From Pelagihabitans pacificus (lineage in GTDB: Bacteria; Bacteroidota; Bacteroidia; Flavobacteriales; Flavobacteriaceae): a DNA stretch of 64,000 nucleotides. The stretch's first letter is position 1, and each line of letters opens with the position of its first letter. Location: positions 1 through 64,000 of the forward strand of contig NZ_VIKU02000007.1 of NCBI RefSeq assembly GCF_009371985.2, in the 5' to 3' direction. Positions 45,513 through 54,296 of this stretch are shown here, one piece after another. Position numbers and translations under genes: made by a program. The notes under the pieces were generated by a model, which made no database searches, was not told the origin of the DNA, and saw only the letters and a program-made list of their open reading frames with translations.

Positions 45513-48500
45513 CTAATGCGGTATGCCGGGCAAGCCTTCGGGTTTTTTGGTTTGCCAATTGAAGGACTCGGCCTTTTGAGGTATAGGCCAAACCTCATCC
45601 AAGGTATTGGCTTCGTACACCCTCCCGTTTTTGATAACATGCGTGAGCGTTTTGGTATGACGCAAGTTCTCCAACGGGTTTTTTTCCAAAATCAATAGGT
45701 CCGCCAACTTGCCAACTTCCAAGCTGCCCAGGTCCCCATCCAGTCCTATGGCCTCCGCTCCCGTAATGGTTGCCACCCTTAGTGCATCATGATTATCCAT
45801 ACCCCCACTGGCCACTGACCACAGTTCCCAATGAAAGCCAAGGCCCTGTAACTGTCCGTGACTGCCGATACCGGCCAAACCACCTGCTTCGACCAGTGCT
45901 GTCATAAACTCGGCGTGTTTCTTGAACACGTGTTCCTCGTCCATAAACCAGCCTGGCCGTCTTCGACTCTTTCGCGCCAGTTCCTTGTAGGGCGTGAAAT
46001 ACTGTAGCTTTTTATCGCCCCAAACGTTTTCCCTGGAGTAATAGTAGTTCTCCGCCCACGGGCCACCGTAGGAAACCAACAGGGTGGGAGTCACCGCCAT
46101 CTGTGATTCCGCTACTGTTTTAATCACATCCTCATATATGGGATAAATAGGAAGGGAATGCTCGTGCCCTGGATACCCATCTATCAACTGGGTCATGTTC
46201 AGTTTAAAATCGAGTCCGCCTTCGGTAGTAGGCATTAATTTCAATTCCTTACAGGCTTCGATGACCCACTGCCGCTGTTGGCGGTTCCCTACCAAGTACA
46301 TTTTAATGGTCTTGGTATCGAAATAATCGCTATACTGTTTTAGCACTTCCTTGGTCTGCTCCAAACTTTCCAACTGATAGCCCCAAAAGCCCAATCCGGG
46401 ACCGGTACTATAAATCCGTGGACCATCGACCATCCCCGCTTCTACCATATCGGCGTAGGTCAGGACATCGGTAGTACCCGTTTGGGGATCTCGCGTAGTC
46501 GTGACCCCATAGGCAAGGTTGGCAGCATACATCCATACCTGGTTTTTGTGTATGGTCCAAGCCGGGCGTAAATGGGCATGGGTATCTACGAAGCCGGGAG
46601 TTAGGGTTTTGCCAGAGACGTCGATTTCTTCGGTGCCTTGAGGAACTGTAAGACTACCGGAAGAACCTATTGCCTTGATCCGATTGTTCTCTATCAGGAT
46701 ATCGCCATTTTCAATGACTTCCTTGCCTTTCATGGTGATGATTCGGCCGCCTTTCAACAAAAGCGTTCCCCTCGGGGTATCCTTTTTATAGAACACCCTG
46801 ATCTTAAATTCCTCCGCGTTGAACTTGGGATCTTTTTTATCCGTATCCTCTTTTTTATCCGTATCGGTGGTATCTTGCGTTTTCCCGGAATCCTTCAGTT
46901 CTTTTTCTTTCTTCTTCGCCGTGGCCAAACTGTCGGCAAATTGCCTCCCTGCCAAAACATCGTATCGAAAGTGGCTGCTGCCCAACGACCAATGTACCCT
47001 TTTACTATCGGAAGACCAATAAGGGAATTCGCCCCCAATGACCGTTAATTTCATTGCTGGAAAGGCGGCTTTATCGGCTTTTGCCAAAGAAACGGTGGGC
47101 GTTTTTCCATAACGTGGAATCGTTGCCACATAGATATCGTTATTGATTTTCGCCAAAACCGATTTGCCATCGGGCGAGATTCGTATTTCATCGGGCTTGG
47201 AAGATTTATCCTTGTCATCGGCTTCTTGTTTGGTGGGCAGTACATGATGTTCATCCAACAAATCCTGAGATCCGTAGGTCACGATTCCCTTTAATTTAAT
47301 GTGTTCCTTTTCATCGGTTCCATCCCACCTGATAGACAGTAGTCCCTTCTCCGGATTGTTCAAATACACCCGGTCATCGGTTTTGATAAAATGGGGTTGC
47401 ACCCGACCCTTCGATTTATCGATCATATTGATAGGGCCTCCCTTGGAATCAATCCAGACCAAATCTTCGAACATGCGTCTAGAGTAGAGTCCCAATAAAT
47501 CTTGAAAGCTTTGGGTAGTGCCCCGATGAAAAGCAATTCGGTCGGATTTATAGGACCATTCGGGATAGGTGTACAGCCCGGTTTGACGCGTTAATTCTAC
47601 TGGGCGCGGTCTTCCTTCGACATTCACTTTCATCACGTGGCCACCACCTTCTTTCCAAGTGGTAAAAGCGATAAATTTGCCATCGGGGGACCAAGCGGGA
47701 TGTGCTTCGATATAATTATGATCGGTCAAACGCCTTGGGGTGCCGTTAGGGAAATCCATCACATACAATCGATTCAAGGCAGTGAAAGCCAATCGGGATC
47801 CATCAGGGGACGGTTTGGCATCCCGAATCTGTGTGGCCAAGGCTTCCTCAGCGTCCTCGATAGGATATTTGAAGGCCAAACGAGGTCCCATATCGATTTG
47901 TACATCGGCAGTGAAAGGTATTTCGACCGCTGTATTGGTTTCCAAGGAAATGGAATAGATCTTTCCGCCATAGGAAGCAATGAGGTTTTTACTGTCGGGC
48001 GTGAACGACATGGCTGGCAACACCCCCAGGGGTGCAATCGATTCCTGCTCGTCGCGTTGCACCGGATACGCCAACCACCGTTCATCACCGGTATTTAAAT
48101 CCCGTAGTACCAAACCCGTCTCGGCCTCGAAACGGGAACCGTAGACCAGCCACTTCCCATCGGGAGATAAGGTAGGCGTAAAAGCGGATCCATATTTAGA
48201 GGTAATCACGGCCATATCACCATCCTCCATATCATAGGTACCTATTTGGTATTGGGGCAGTTGCGCGTTATAGTTCCAAGCGTTGCGACGTTGCGAAAAA
48301 TAGAGTAGCTTGCCATCGGCACTGAAGGCTGGATCGATAAGCTTCAGCTCTTTTGGCTTGTCGACCAATTGGCTACCGCCACCGCCATCCCTATGATAGA
48401 TATGGGGTTTAATATTTCGACGACCCTTGACGCCCACCAGGTAATCTCCATCAGGTGTCCATTCCGCAGAGAAGAAATTGTGTTTCTTTTCTTCCGTGAT

Positions 48501-48899
48501 CTGTTTTTGTTCTTTGGTAGCCAAATCCATGGTCCAGATATTGTCTGAACCGCTCTTATCGGAAATATAGACCAACGTCTTCCCATCGGGGCTATACCTC
48601 GGATGCACATCGTAGGGCATCCCAGCTGTAATGCGGGTCGCCTTTCCACCCGTTATTGGAATCGTGTACAAGTCCCCCATCAAATCAAAAACGACGGTCC
48701 TCCCGTCGGGGCTTACGTCCAACGAAATCCAGGTACCCTTGTCGGTACTAAAGGAGACCGTTCGTTCCGGTTCCAACGGAAGTTCTTCCGTCGCTTTTTT
48801 AAGGGTATCGTTTTCGAGGGTTTGCTGTTGGGCAAAAATTGAGTTAAGGCTACATAACCCCCATAGGGCTATGAGCAAAAAGTGGTTGCAAGTGCGCAT
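45513..48899 (-). CDS. Beta-propeller/amidohydrolase fusion protein
   Basis: A 1128-residue secreted protein (signal ending IFAQQ). Residues about 45-690 form TolB/PD40-type propeller repeats (SPDGRTVVF, SPDGKTLVYISD, TPDGDYLVG, SPDGSRLAF, SPDGKFIAF). A Lys/Asp-rich linker near 690-720 follows. The C-terminal 400 residues are an amidohydrolase with intact HxH in GFVDTHAHLRPAW and the later ADLLILEKNPLE end that is typical of imidazolonepropionase-like members. The propeller may feed peptides or cyclic amides to the hydrolase. Family members are common in Bacteroidota and Proteobacteria but lack a defined substrate. It is a single gene with its own promoter. Confidence 0.9.
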   Translation of the reverse strand: MRTCNHFLLIALWGLCSLNSIFAQQQTLENDTLKKATEELPLEPERTVSFSTDKGTWISLDVSPDGRTVVFDLMGDLYTIPITGGKATRITAGMPYDVHPRYSPDGKTLVYISDKSGSDNIWTMDLATKEQKQITEEKKHNFFSAEWTPDGDYLVGVKGRRNIKPHIYHRDGGGGSQLVDKPKELKLIDPAFSADGKLLYFSQRRNAWNYNAQLPQYQIGTYDMEDGDMAVITSKYGSAFTPTLSPDGKWLVYGSRFEAETGLVLRDLNTGDERWLAYPVQRDEQESIAPLGVLPAMSFTPDSKNLIASYGGKIYSISLETNTAVEIPFTADVQIDMGPRLAFKYPIEDAEEALATQIRDAKPSPDGSRLAFTALNRLYVMDFPNGTPRRLTDHNYIEAHPAWSPDGKFIAFTTWKEGGGHVMKVNVEGRPRPVELTRQTGLYTYPEWSYKSDRIAFHRGTTQSFQDLLGLYSRRMFEDLVWIDSKGGPINMIDKSKGRVQPHFIKTDDRVYLNNPEKGLLSIRWDGTDEKEHIKLKGIVTYGSQDLLDEHHVLPTKQEADDKDKSSKPDEIRISPDGKSVLAKINNDIYVATIPRYGKTPTVSLAKADKAAFPAMKLTVIGGEFPYWSSDSKRVHWSLGSSHFRYDVLAGRQFADSLATAKKKEKELKDSGKTQDTTDTDKKEDTDKKDPKFNAEEFKIRVFYKKDTPRGTLLLKGGRIITMKGKEVIENGDILIENNRIKAIGSSGSLTVPQGTEEIDVSGKTLTPGFVDTHAHLRPAWTIHKNQVWMYAANLAYGVTTTRDPQTGTTDVLTYADMVEAGMVDGPRIYSTGPGLGFWGYQLESLEQTKEVLKQYSDYFDTKTIKMYLVGNRQQRQWVIEACKELKLMPTTEGGLDFKLNMTQLIDGYPGHEHSLPIYPIYEDVIKTVAESQMAVTPTLLVSYGGPWAENYYYSRENVWGDKKLQYFTPYKELARKSRRRPGWFMDEEHVFKKHAEFMTALVEAGGLAGIGSHGQLQGLGFHWELWSVASGGMDNHDALRVATITGAEAIGLDGDLGSLEVGKLADLLILEKNPLENLRHTKTLTHVIKNGRVYEANTLDEVWPIPQKAESFNWQTKKPEGLPGIPH

Positions 48900-48925
48900 G
48901 AACGGTTCGTTTTAAAAGAATAGGC

Positions 48926-48956
48926 TAAATATAACCATTGCACCCTAACCCCCAAA
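48926..48956 (-). promoter_or_regulatory. Promoter of the propeller/amidohydrolase gene
   Basis: On the minus strand TTTG (48956-48953) is followed after 19 bases by TATATTTA (48933-48926), one base from the TAnnTTTG consensus. It is placed 26 bases upstream of the ATG. Confidence 0.6.
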
Positions 48957-48957
48957 C

Positions 48958-48990
48958 ACAAAAAAGGCCCTGAACATGTCCAGGGCCTCA
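48958..48990 (-). terminator. Terminator of the ruvX-def-DUF5606 genes
   Basis: On the minus strand AGGCCCTG pairs with CAGGGCCT around a short loop and is followed by a T run, about 20 bases after the DUF5606 stop codon. Confidence 0.85.
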
Positions 48991-49009
48991 TACTTTCGAT
49001 GGGTTACAG

Positions 49010-49420
49010 TTACTCCTCGGAATCACCCTTCTCCGAAAAATTGGTTATTCCATGGTCATGGAGTATGTTGTACCATTGAATTACTTTTTTGATGTCGCTC
49101 GGGTACACGCGATCTTCATCGTAATCGGGTAGCACCTCGAAAAAATATTCCTCCAGTTTTATTTTGTCTTCTTTATGACCAATGGAGGTTTTGCCTCCTT
49201 TTTCTTTCACTTGAATATTTAGGAACACTTGACGAAGTGGAATTTCCTCCTCCAAGGTATAAATTGCGATTTCCGAAAGAACGCTCACATTGTTTCGTAA
49301 ACCCACGGTCACTTTCTTGCCATCGAGCAACGATTCCGCCACAAATCCCGTGCGTGTTTGCGTTACTAATTTGAACAGCCCTGGTTTGCCTCCAATGGCC
49401 AATATTTTTTCTAAACCCAT
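49010..49420 (-). CDS. DUF5606 family protein
   Basis: A 136-residue soluble protein. The N-terminus GLEKILAIGGKPGLFKLVTQTRTGFVAESL is the defining DUF5606 block, and a second block reads YPSDIKKVIQWYNILHDHGI. This small protein is nearly universal next to peptide deformylase in flavobacteria, which suggests a conserved but unknown link to translation or protein maturation. It is separated from def by 53 bases and ends at a terminator. Confidence 0.88.
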   Translation of the reverse strand: MGLEKILAIGGKPGLFKLVTQTRTGFVAESLLDGKKVTVGLRNNVSVLSEIAIYTLEEEIPLRQVFLNIQVKEKGGKTSIGHKEDKIKLEEYFFEVLPDYDEDRVYPSDIKKVIQWYNILHDHGITNFSEKGDSEE

Positions 49421-49473
49421 TTTCCTTTTAAAAATTCGAACGCAAATATGCTATTTTTTAACTGATTCCCCAC

Positions 49474-50067
49474 CTATCCCCTTGCTTTTTTCAGCTCAGG
49501 GAAACGCATTCGGTAATCCACTAAAATCTTTCCTTGCGAGATATTCTTCAAGCGTCCCTTTAATAAGCGTCTTTTTAGGGGCGATAATTTATCGGTAAAA
49601 AGTATTCCTTGTATATGGTCGTATTCATGTTGAATTACCCTTGCAAGAAGCCCATCATAGGTCTCCCTATGTGGTTTGAAATTTTCGTCGAGATACGATA
49701 TCGTAATCGTGTCTTTTCTTTTGACATCTTCCCGTATGTCCGGGATGCTGAGACAACCTTCGTTAAAAGTCCATTCATCACCTTTCTCCTGCTCTATTTC
49801 GGCATTGATAAATACCTTCTTAAAACCGTTCAGGGCCCGCTGTTCTTCTTTTGACAAATCCTCATCATCGGCAAAAGGGGTAGTATCGACCAAAAAAAGA
49901 CGAATGGGGAGTCCTATCTGTGGAGCCGCCAATCCAACACCATTTGCATTGTACATCGTCTCCCACATGTTCTCGACCAACGCTTTTAGGTTAGGGTAAT
50001 CTTTGTCTATCCCGGCCGCCACCTTGCGCAACACGGGATCTCCGTAGGCAATAATCGGTAAAGTCAT
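49474..50067 (-). CDS. def: Peptide deformylase
   Basis: A 197-residue enzyme with the three family motifs in order: GVGLAAPQIG (43-52), EGCLSIP (103-109, Cys metal ligand) and QHEYDH (146-151, two His ligands and the catalytic Glu). It removes the formyl group from nascent proteins. Its start overlaps the ruvX stop codon (ATGA), so the two genes are translationally coupled. Confidence 0.97.
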   Translation of the reverse strand: MTLPIIAYGDPVLRKVAAGIDKDYPNLKALVENMWETMYNANGVGLAAPQIGLPIRLFLVDTTPFADDEDLSKEEQRALNGFKKVFINAEIEQEKGDEWTFNEGCLSIPDIREDVKRKDTITISYLDENFKPHRETYDGLLARVIQHEYDHIQGILFTDKLSPLKRRLLKGRLKNISQGKILVDYRMRFPELKKARG

Positions 50068-50480
50068 TCAATACGGTTTAAGTAGGCCTGCAAAATCAAT
50101 GTGGCACTGATCTCATCTACCAAAGCCTTGTTTCTTCTTTTCTTTTTTTTTACTCCGCCCTCTATCATCGACCGAACGGCTAATTTTGAGGTGAAGCGTT
50201 CGTCCTGTCGTTCGATCGGTATCTGTGGGAACAATTTCGTCAATCTCTTGATAACAGGTTGAATCAGGGCTTCCGATTCGGATGGGGTATTGTCCATCTG
50301 CTTAGGCTCCCCTATTACAAAGCCCGTTACGTTTTCGGTCTTGGTATAGTCCTTTAGGAAGCTAAACAGCTCGTGGGTGGGAACGGTTGTCAAACCGGAT
50401 GCGATCAGTTGCAACTCATCGGTAATCGCAATTCCGGTTCTTTTCTTTCCATAATCCAAGGCTACAATTCTTCCCACCAT
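50064..50480 (-). CDS. ruvX: RuvX/YqgF-type Holliday junction resolvase-like nuclease
   Basis: A 138-residue RNase H-fold protein: VGRIVALDYGKKRTGIAITDE at the N-terminus with the first catalytic Asp, GFVIGEPKQMDNTPSE in the middle, and ERQDERFTSKLA followed by ALVDEISATLILQAYL at the end. Roles in 16S rRNA maturation and recombination are known for the family. The start is the ATG at 50480; an in-frame ATG at 50549 lies upstream of the -7 promoter element and cannot be used. Confidence 0.95.
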   Translation of the reverse strand: MVGRIVALDYGKKRTGIAITDELQLIASGLTTVPTHELFSFLKDYTKTENVTGFVIGEPKQMDNTPSESEALIQPVIKRLTKLFPQIPIERQDERFTSKLAVRSMIEGGVKKKKRRNKALVDEISATLILQAYLNRIE

Positions 50481-50491
50481 CAATTTTTTGG

Positions 50492-50499
50492 CAAAAATA
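50492..50499 (-). promoter_or_regulatory. -7 element of the ruvX-def operon
   Basis: TATTTTTG on the minus strand matches TAnnTTTG exactly, only 11 bases before the ruvX ATG, so the mRNA would have a very short leader. It also decides the ruvX start. Confidence 0.6.
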
Positions 50500-50553
50500 G
50501 CCCATAAATTGTTATAAGTATAAAATTGAAAGCCGAATTCATTCATCACCTCC

Positions 50554-50561
50554 TATATTTG
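50554..50561 (+). promoter_or_regulatory. -7 element of dapD
   Basis: TATATTTG matches TAnnTTTG; a TTG at 50526-50528 is a possible -33 box (25-base gap). It is 20 bases before the dapD ATG and divergent from the ruvX promoter. Confidence 0.55.
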
Positions 50562-50581
50562 CAGAAATTTTACGCGCAAGC

Positions 50582-51397
50582 ATGACCGAAACAAGAACAA
50601 TCATAGAAAATGCCTGGGAAAACCGGGAGCTTTTAAAGGAATCGACCACACAGGCAGCCATCCGCAAGGTGATTGGCCTATTGGATGTCGGTAAATTGCG
50701 TTGTGCAGAACCGACCGAACACGGCTGGCAAATTAACGAATGGGTCAAAAAGGGCGTAGTGCTCTACTTTCCGATACAAAAAATGGAAACTTTGGAAACG
50801 GGAATCTTCGAATACCACGACAAAATACCGTTGAAACGAGGCTATGCGGAAAAAGGAATCCGCGTGGTACCGCACGCCGTGGCAAGGCACGGGGCCTTCA
50901 TTGCTTCCGGTACCATTTTGATGCCCAGCTATGTAAATATCGGTGCCTATGTAGACGAGGGAACCATGGTTGATACCTGGGCAACCGTCGGTAGCTGTGC
51001 CCAAATAGGCAAAAACGTCCATTTAAGTGGGGGGGTCGGAATCGGCGGCGTATTGGAGCCATTACAGGCCGCACCCGTCATCATTGAGGACAATGCCTTT
51101 ATCGGCTCAAGATGTATTGTAGTCGAAGGGGTTCGAGTTGAACAAGAGGCAGTTCTTGGGGCCAATGTGGTATTGACGGCATCGACCAAAATAATCGACG
51201 TTACAGGAGAAGATCCTATAGAATTAAAAGGTAGGGTCCCCGCCCGCTCGGTTGTTATACCAGGGAGCTACACCAAGCAATTCCCTGCCGGGGAATATCA
51301 AGTGCCTTGCGCTTTGATAATTGGCACCCGAAAAGAGAGCACCAATAAAAAGACTTCTTTGAACGATGCGCTAAGGGAATATGATGTAGCCGTTTAG
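50582..51397 (+). CDS. dapD: Tetrahydrodipicolinate N-succinyltransferase
   Basis: A 271-residue enzyme with an N-terminal helical domain (about 1-95), a left-handed beta-helix of hexapeptide repeats (about 105-235: PSYVNIGAYVDEGTMVDTWATVGSCAQIG) and a short C-terminal segment. GGVGIGGVLEPLQAAP is a DapD signature. It succinylates tetrahydrodipicolinate in lysine and meso-diaminopimelate synthesis for peptidoglycan. It is transcribed divergently from ruvX-def. Confidence 0.97.
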   Translation: MTETRTIIENAWENRELLKESTTQAAIRKVIGLLDVGKLRCAEPTEHGWQINEWVKKGVVLYFPIQKMETLETGIFEYHDKIPLKRGYAEKGIRVVPHAVARHGAFIASGTILMPSYVNIGAYVDEGTMVDTWATVGSCAQIGKNVHLSGGVGIGGVLEPLQAAPVIIEDNAFIGSRCIVVEGVRVEQEAVLGANVVLTASTKIIDVTGEDPIELKGRVPARSVVIPGSYTKQFPAGEYQVPCALIIGTRKESTNKKTSLNDALREYDVAV

Positions 51398-51450
51398 TTT
51401 TTTGTAGGAATTTTATAATGAAACATACTTTTTTTCCGTTTTTTCTGTTA

Positions 51451-51458
51451 TAATTTTG
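51451..51458 (+). promoter_or_regulatory. -7 element upstream of the glycosyltransferase gene
   Basis: TAATTTTG matches TAnnTTTG, 35 bases before the ATG at 51494. No matching -33 box was seen at the usual distance. Confidence 0.45.
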
Positions 51459-51493
51459 TTACCAAACCGAGACACCTACTTATTAGCAGCGTC

Positions 51494-52288
51494 ATGAACA
51501 ACCAAAAAGAGAAAATATCGGCATTGATTATCTCCTACAATGAGATTGGATATATCGAAAAATGTGTTGAATCGGTCACCTTCGCCGATGAAATTATCGT
51601 AGTGGATTCCTACAGTACCGACGGCACCTATGAATACCTAAAAAACCATCCCAAGGTAAGGGTCATTCAACATCCTTTCTCGAATTTTACCTTACAAAAA
51701 GCCTATGCCCTAAAGCAGGCGCAAAACGACTGGGTATTGTTTTTGGATGCGGATGAAGTGGTGTCGGAAGATTTAAAAAACGAAATTATAGCTACCGTAA
51801 ACAGTGATACCGATATTGCGGCTTACTGGTTCTATCGAAGGTTTATGTTCCAAAACAGTCCGTTGCACTTTAGCGGATGGCAAACCGATAAGAATTACCG
51901 GCTTTTCAGAAAAAGCAAGGCACAATTCTCCGATAAGAAAATCGTACATGAAACCCTTGATGTGGATGGGAAATCTGGTATCCTTAAGGAGAAATTGACC
52001 CATTATTGTTACAAGAATTACGAGGACTATAAGGGCAAGATGCTTCGTTATGGTAGACTAAAGGCCAAGGAATCTTTTTACAGGGAAAAACAATTCAACT
52101 ATATTTCCTACGTCGTCAAGCCCCTTTGGAAATTCTTTAATCACTACGTTATCAGGCTCGGTTTTCTCGATGGCAGGAAGGGAATCATCATTTCCTATCT
52201 CAATGCCCTTTCCGATTTGGAGCGTTTCAGGGAACTAAAGAAATTGGAGAAAAAGAACGAGCTTGCCTATTACCTGCTGATGCCATAA
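51494..52288 (+). CDS. Family 2 glycosyltransferase, LPS-core type
   Basis: A 264-residue GT2 enzyme resembling WaaE/KdtX core beta-1,4-glucosyltransferases. The nucleotide-binding start is ALIISYNEIGYIEKCVESV, followed by IIVVDSYSTDGT and the metal site FLDADE. FHFSGW-like and YRLFRK segments lie in the second half. It probably adds a sugar to lipopolysaccharide or another envelope glycan on the cytoplasmic side. Its 3' end overlaps the next gene, on the opposite strand, by 19 bases. Confidence 0.9.
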   Translation: MNNQKEKISALIISYNEIGYIEKCVESVTFADEIIVVDSYSTDGTYEYLKNHPKVRVIQHPFSNFTLQKAYALKQAQNDWVLFLDADEVVSEDLKNEIIATVNSDTDIAAYWFYRRFMFQNSPLHFSGWQTDKNYRLFRKSKAQFSDKKIVHETLDVDGKSGILKEKLTHYCYKNYEDYKGKMLRYGRLKAKESFYREKQFNYISYVVKPLWKFFNHYVIRLGFLDGRKGIIISYLNALSDLERFRELKKLEKKNELAYYLLMP

Positions 52289-53082
52289 TAGGTCCAGACA
52301 CTTTTCTTTTGCCTAACTTCCTTACGGATTACCTGATTCTTAGCAATGGCCTCCGGGGTCTTGTAGCCCCGCTCATGGTCTAAATGCACACATACTGCGC
52401 TATAGCGCAATTGCTTTGACTTTACTCCATAATTTAATAGTCGTTCCCCAAATTCCCTATCTTCCCCACCATATTGCATACGCTCATCGAATCCGTTGAC
52501 GTTTAGGATGTCTTTTTTCCAACCCGATGAGTTGTGCCCGTTCCAACTTGCATTTGTAGGGGTTACGGCGTTGAAAAATTTGGAAATGAATCCTCTAGCG
52601 GTAAGCTTATTGTTTTTAAACGTTTTAGGAATGCCCATCTCCTTTAACCATTGAATGTTAAAACAGTTTTGTTTTCTAATATCCTCCTTGGTAATGGCAA
52701 GCGAGATATTCATAGGCAGCATATAATAGCCACCGGAAATGAAATACCCGGGTTCCTTGTTGATGTAATGTACCTGCACAAAATCCTCCCTTGGAATACA
52801 ATCCCCATCAGTCATAATAATGTACTCCGCCCTACATTCCAAAATAGCCTTATTGAGGATTCTACACTTTTGAAAACCATCGTCTTCCTGCCACACATGT
52901 TTGATCTGGAAAGACAATTCATTTCGTAGCCGATAGATAAGTTCCTTGGTTTCATAGGTAGAACCATCATCTGCCACTACAACCTCAAAATCTTTATAGG
53001 TCTGGTAGTGAAACCCCCATAAAACCTTCTCTAACCATTCGGGCTTATTATAGGTACTAACGATGACACTGACAGTGCTCAT
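52270..53082 (-). CDS. Family 2 glycosyltransferase with galactosyltransferase-like C-terminus
   Basis: A 270-residue GT2 enzyme: VSVIVSTYNKPEWLEKVL, VVADDGS and the metal motif TDGDCIPR, then NASWNGHNSSGWKKDILNVNGFDERMQYGGEDREFGERL, the pattern of GT2 proteins carrying a Glyco_transf_7C domain. It is on the opposite strand from the other glycosyltransferases around it, and its last 19 bases overlap the end of the preceding gene, which may limit simultaneous expression. Confidence 0.9.
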   Translation of the reverse strand: MSTVSVIVSTYNKPEWLEKVLWGFHYQTYKDFEVVVADDGSTYETKELIYRLRNELSFQIKHVWQEDDGFQKCRILNKAILECRAEYIIMTDGDCIPREDFVQVHYINKEPGYFISGGYYMLPMNISLAITKEDIRKQNCFNIQWLKEMGIPKTFKNNKLTARGFISKFFNAVTPTNASWNGHNSSGWKKDILNVNGFDERMQYGGEDREFGERLLNYGVKSKQLRYSAVCVHLDHERGYKTPEAIAKNQVIRKEVRQKKSVWTYYGISR

Positions 53083-53225
53083 TAAATTGGATTGTGATGG
53101 TTTTTTACAAATGTAGTTTTTTGAAGACGATCGCCAAACTAATTAAAAACTTAAAAACACCTGCCATTTTCCGATGTGGTAAATTAGCTATCTTTACCCT
53201 CGACAATGGTAGTTCGGAGATCCCT

Positions 53226-54293
53226 ATGAAGTTCCTGGTAATACAACAAAAAATGATTGGCGATGTTCTGACCAGTACCATTATCTGTGAAAACCTAAGA
53301 CATTTATATCCCGACGGCGAGATTCATTTTATAGCGAATGAGAGTACCTTGCCGGTACTTCAAAACAACCCTGATATTGATAAAATAATCACCTTCAAAA
53401 ATGAGCATCGTACCAATAAAAGGGCCTTATACCGTTTCTTAAAAAAGATAAAAAAGGAAAGGTATGACGCTGTTATCGATGCATACGGGAAATTGGAAAG
53501 CAACCTGATGACTTATTTTTCAGGGGCCAAGTACAAGATTTCACATCATAAATGGTATACCCAATGGCTCTACACGGATACTGTGGAAGAAAATCTTCAT
53601 CCAAACAAGAGCCTACCACTGGCCGTAGAGAATCGATTGCAGCTATTGAATCCGTTATTGGGGCATAAAAATCAATTCCAGACGCGTCCGAAAATCTATC
53701 TTTCACAGAGCGAAGTCGATTCGGCTTCCACTAAAATAGATAGGGTTCGCACGTACCGAGGACAAAAGATAGTGATGATCAGTATCCTAGGAAGTAGTAA
53801 TTTAAAAACCTATCCGGCCGAATACATGGCCAAGGTCATAGACACCATCGCGGATAACACCCGAGTAAGGTTACTTTTTAATTATATTCCCAGTCAGGAA
53901 AAAGAAGCGAGGACTATTTTTGACAAATGCAAGCCAACCACCCGAGAAAAAGTTGCTTTTGATTTTTATGCTCCATCCCTCAGGGATTTTATTGTTTTGT
54001 TGTCGCAATGCAACGCTTTGATTGGAAACGAAGGCGGAGCCGTAAACATGGCGAAAGCGTTGAATGTACCCACCTTCTGTATTTTTAGCCCGTTCATTAT
54101 AAAGGGAGCATGGCATAACGAAACTGGAAAAGAACATCATGGGGAGCATCTCAAAGACTACCGCCCGGAACTTTTTACAGGTCTTAACAAGAAGGACATC
54201 AAAGAAAACATAGCAACATTATATCAAGCCTTTGAACCCGATCTTTTCAAAATAAATCTGGTCGATTTTCTCGATACATATTGTAAAGAATAA
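53226..54293 (+). CDS. Family 9 glycosyltransferase (heptosyltransferase-like)
   Basis: A 355-residue GT9 protein. KFLVIQQKMIGDVLTSTIICENLRHLYP is the N-terminal acceptor domain start, and LIGNEGGAVNMAKALNVPTFCIFSP is the donor-site region (equivalent of the GGDTG motif region). It probably transfers a heptose or similar sugar onto the LPS core. The start is the ATG at 53226; an in-frame ATG at 53094 would add an unconserved 44-residue extension. The next GT2 gene starts 3 bases after its stop. Confidence 0.9.
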   Translation: MKFLVIQQKMIGDVLTSTIICENLRHLYPDGEIHFIANESTLPVLQNNPDIDKIITFKNEHRTNKRALYRFLKKIKKERYDAVIDAYGKLESNLMTYFSGAKYKISHHKWYTQWLYTDTVEENLHPNKSLPLAVENRLQLLNPLLGHKNQFQTRPKIYLSQSEVDSASTKIDRVRTYRGQKIVMISILGSSNLKTYPAEYMAKVIDTIADNTRVRLLFNYIPSQEKEARTIFDKCKPTTREKVAFDFYAPSLRDFIVLLSQCNALIGNEGGAVNMAKALNVPTFCIFSPFIIKGAWHNETGKEHHGEHLKDYRPELFTGLNKKDIKENIATLYQAFEPDLFKINLVDFLDTYCKE

Positions 54294-54296
54294 GGT

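Noticed and set aside
53161-53225. TATCTTTA as a promoter for the GT9 gene
   Set aside because: One mismatch to the consensus and no -33 partner at the right distance, so it was not listed as a feature.
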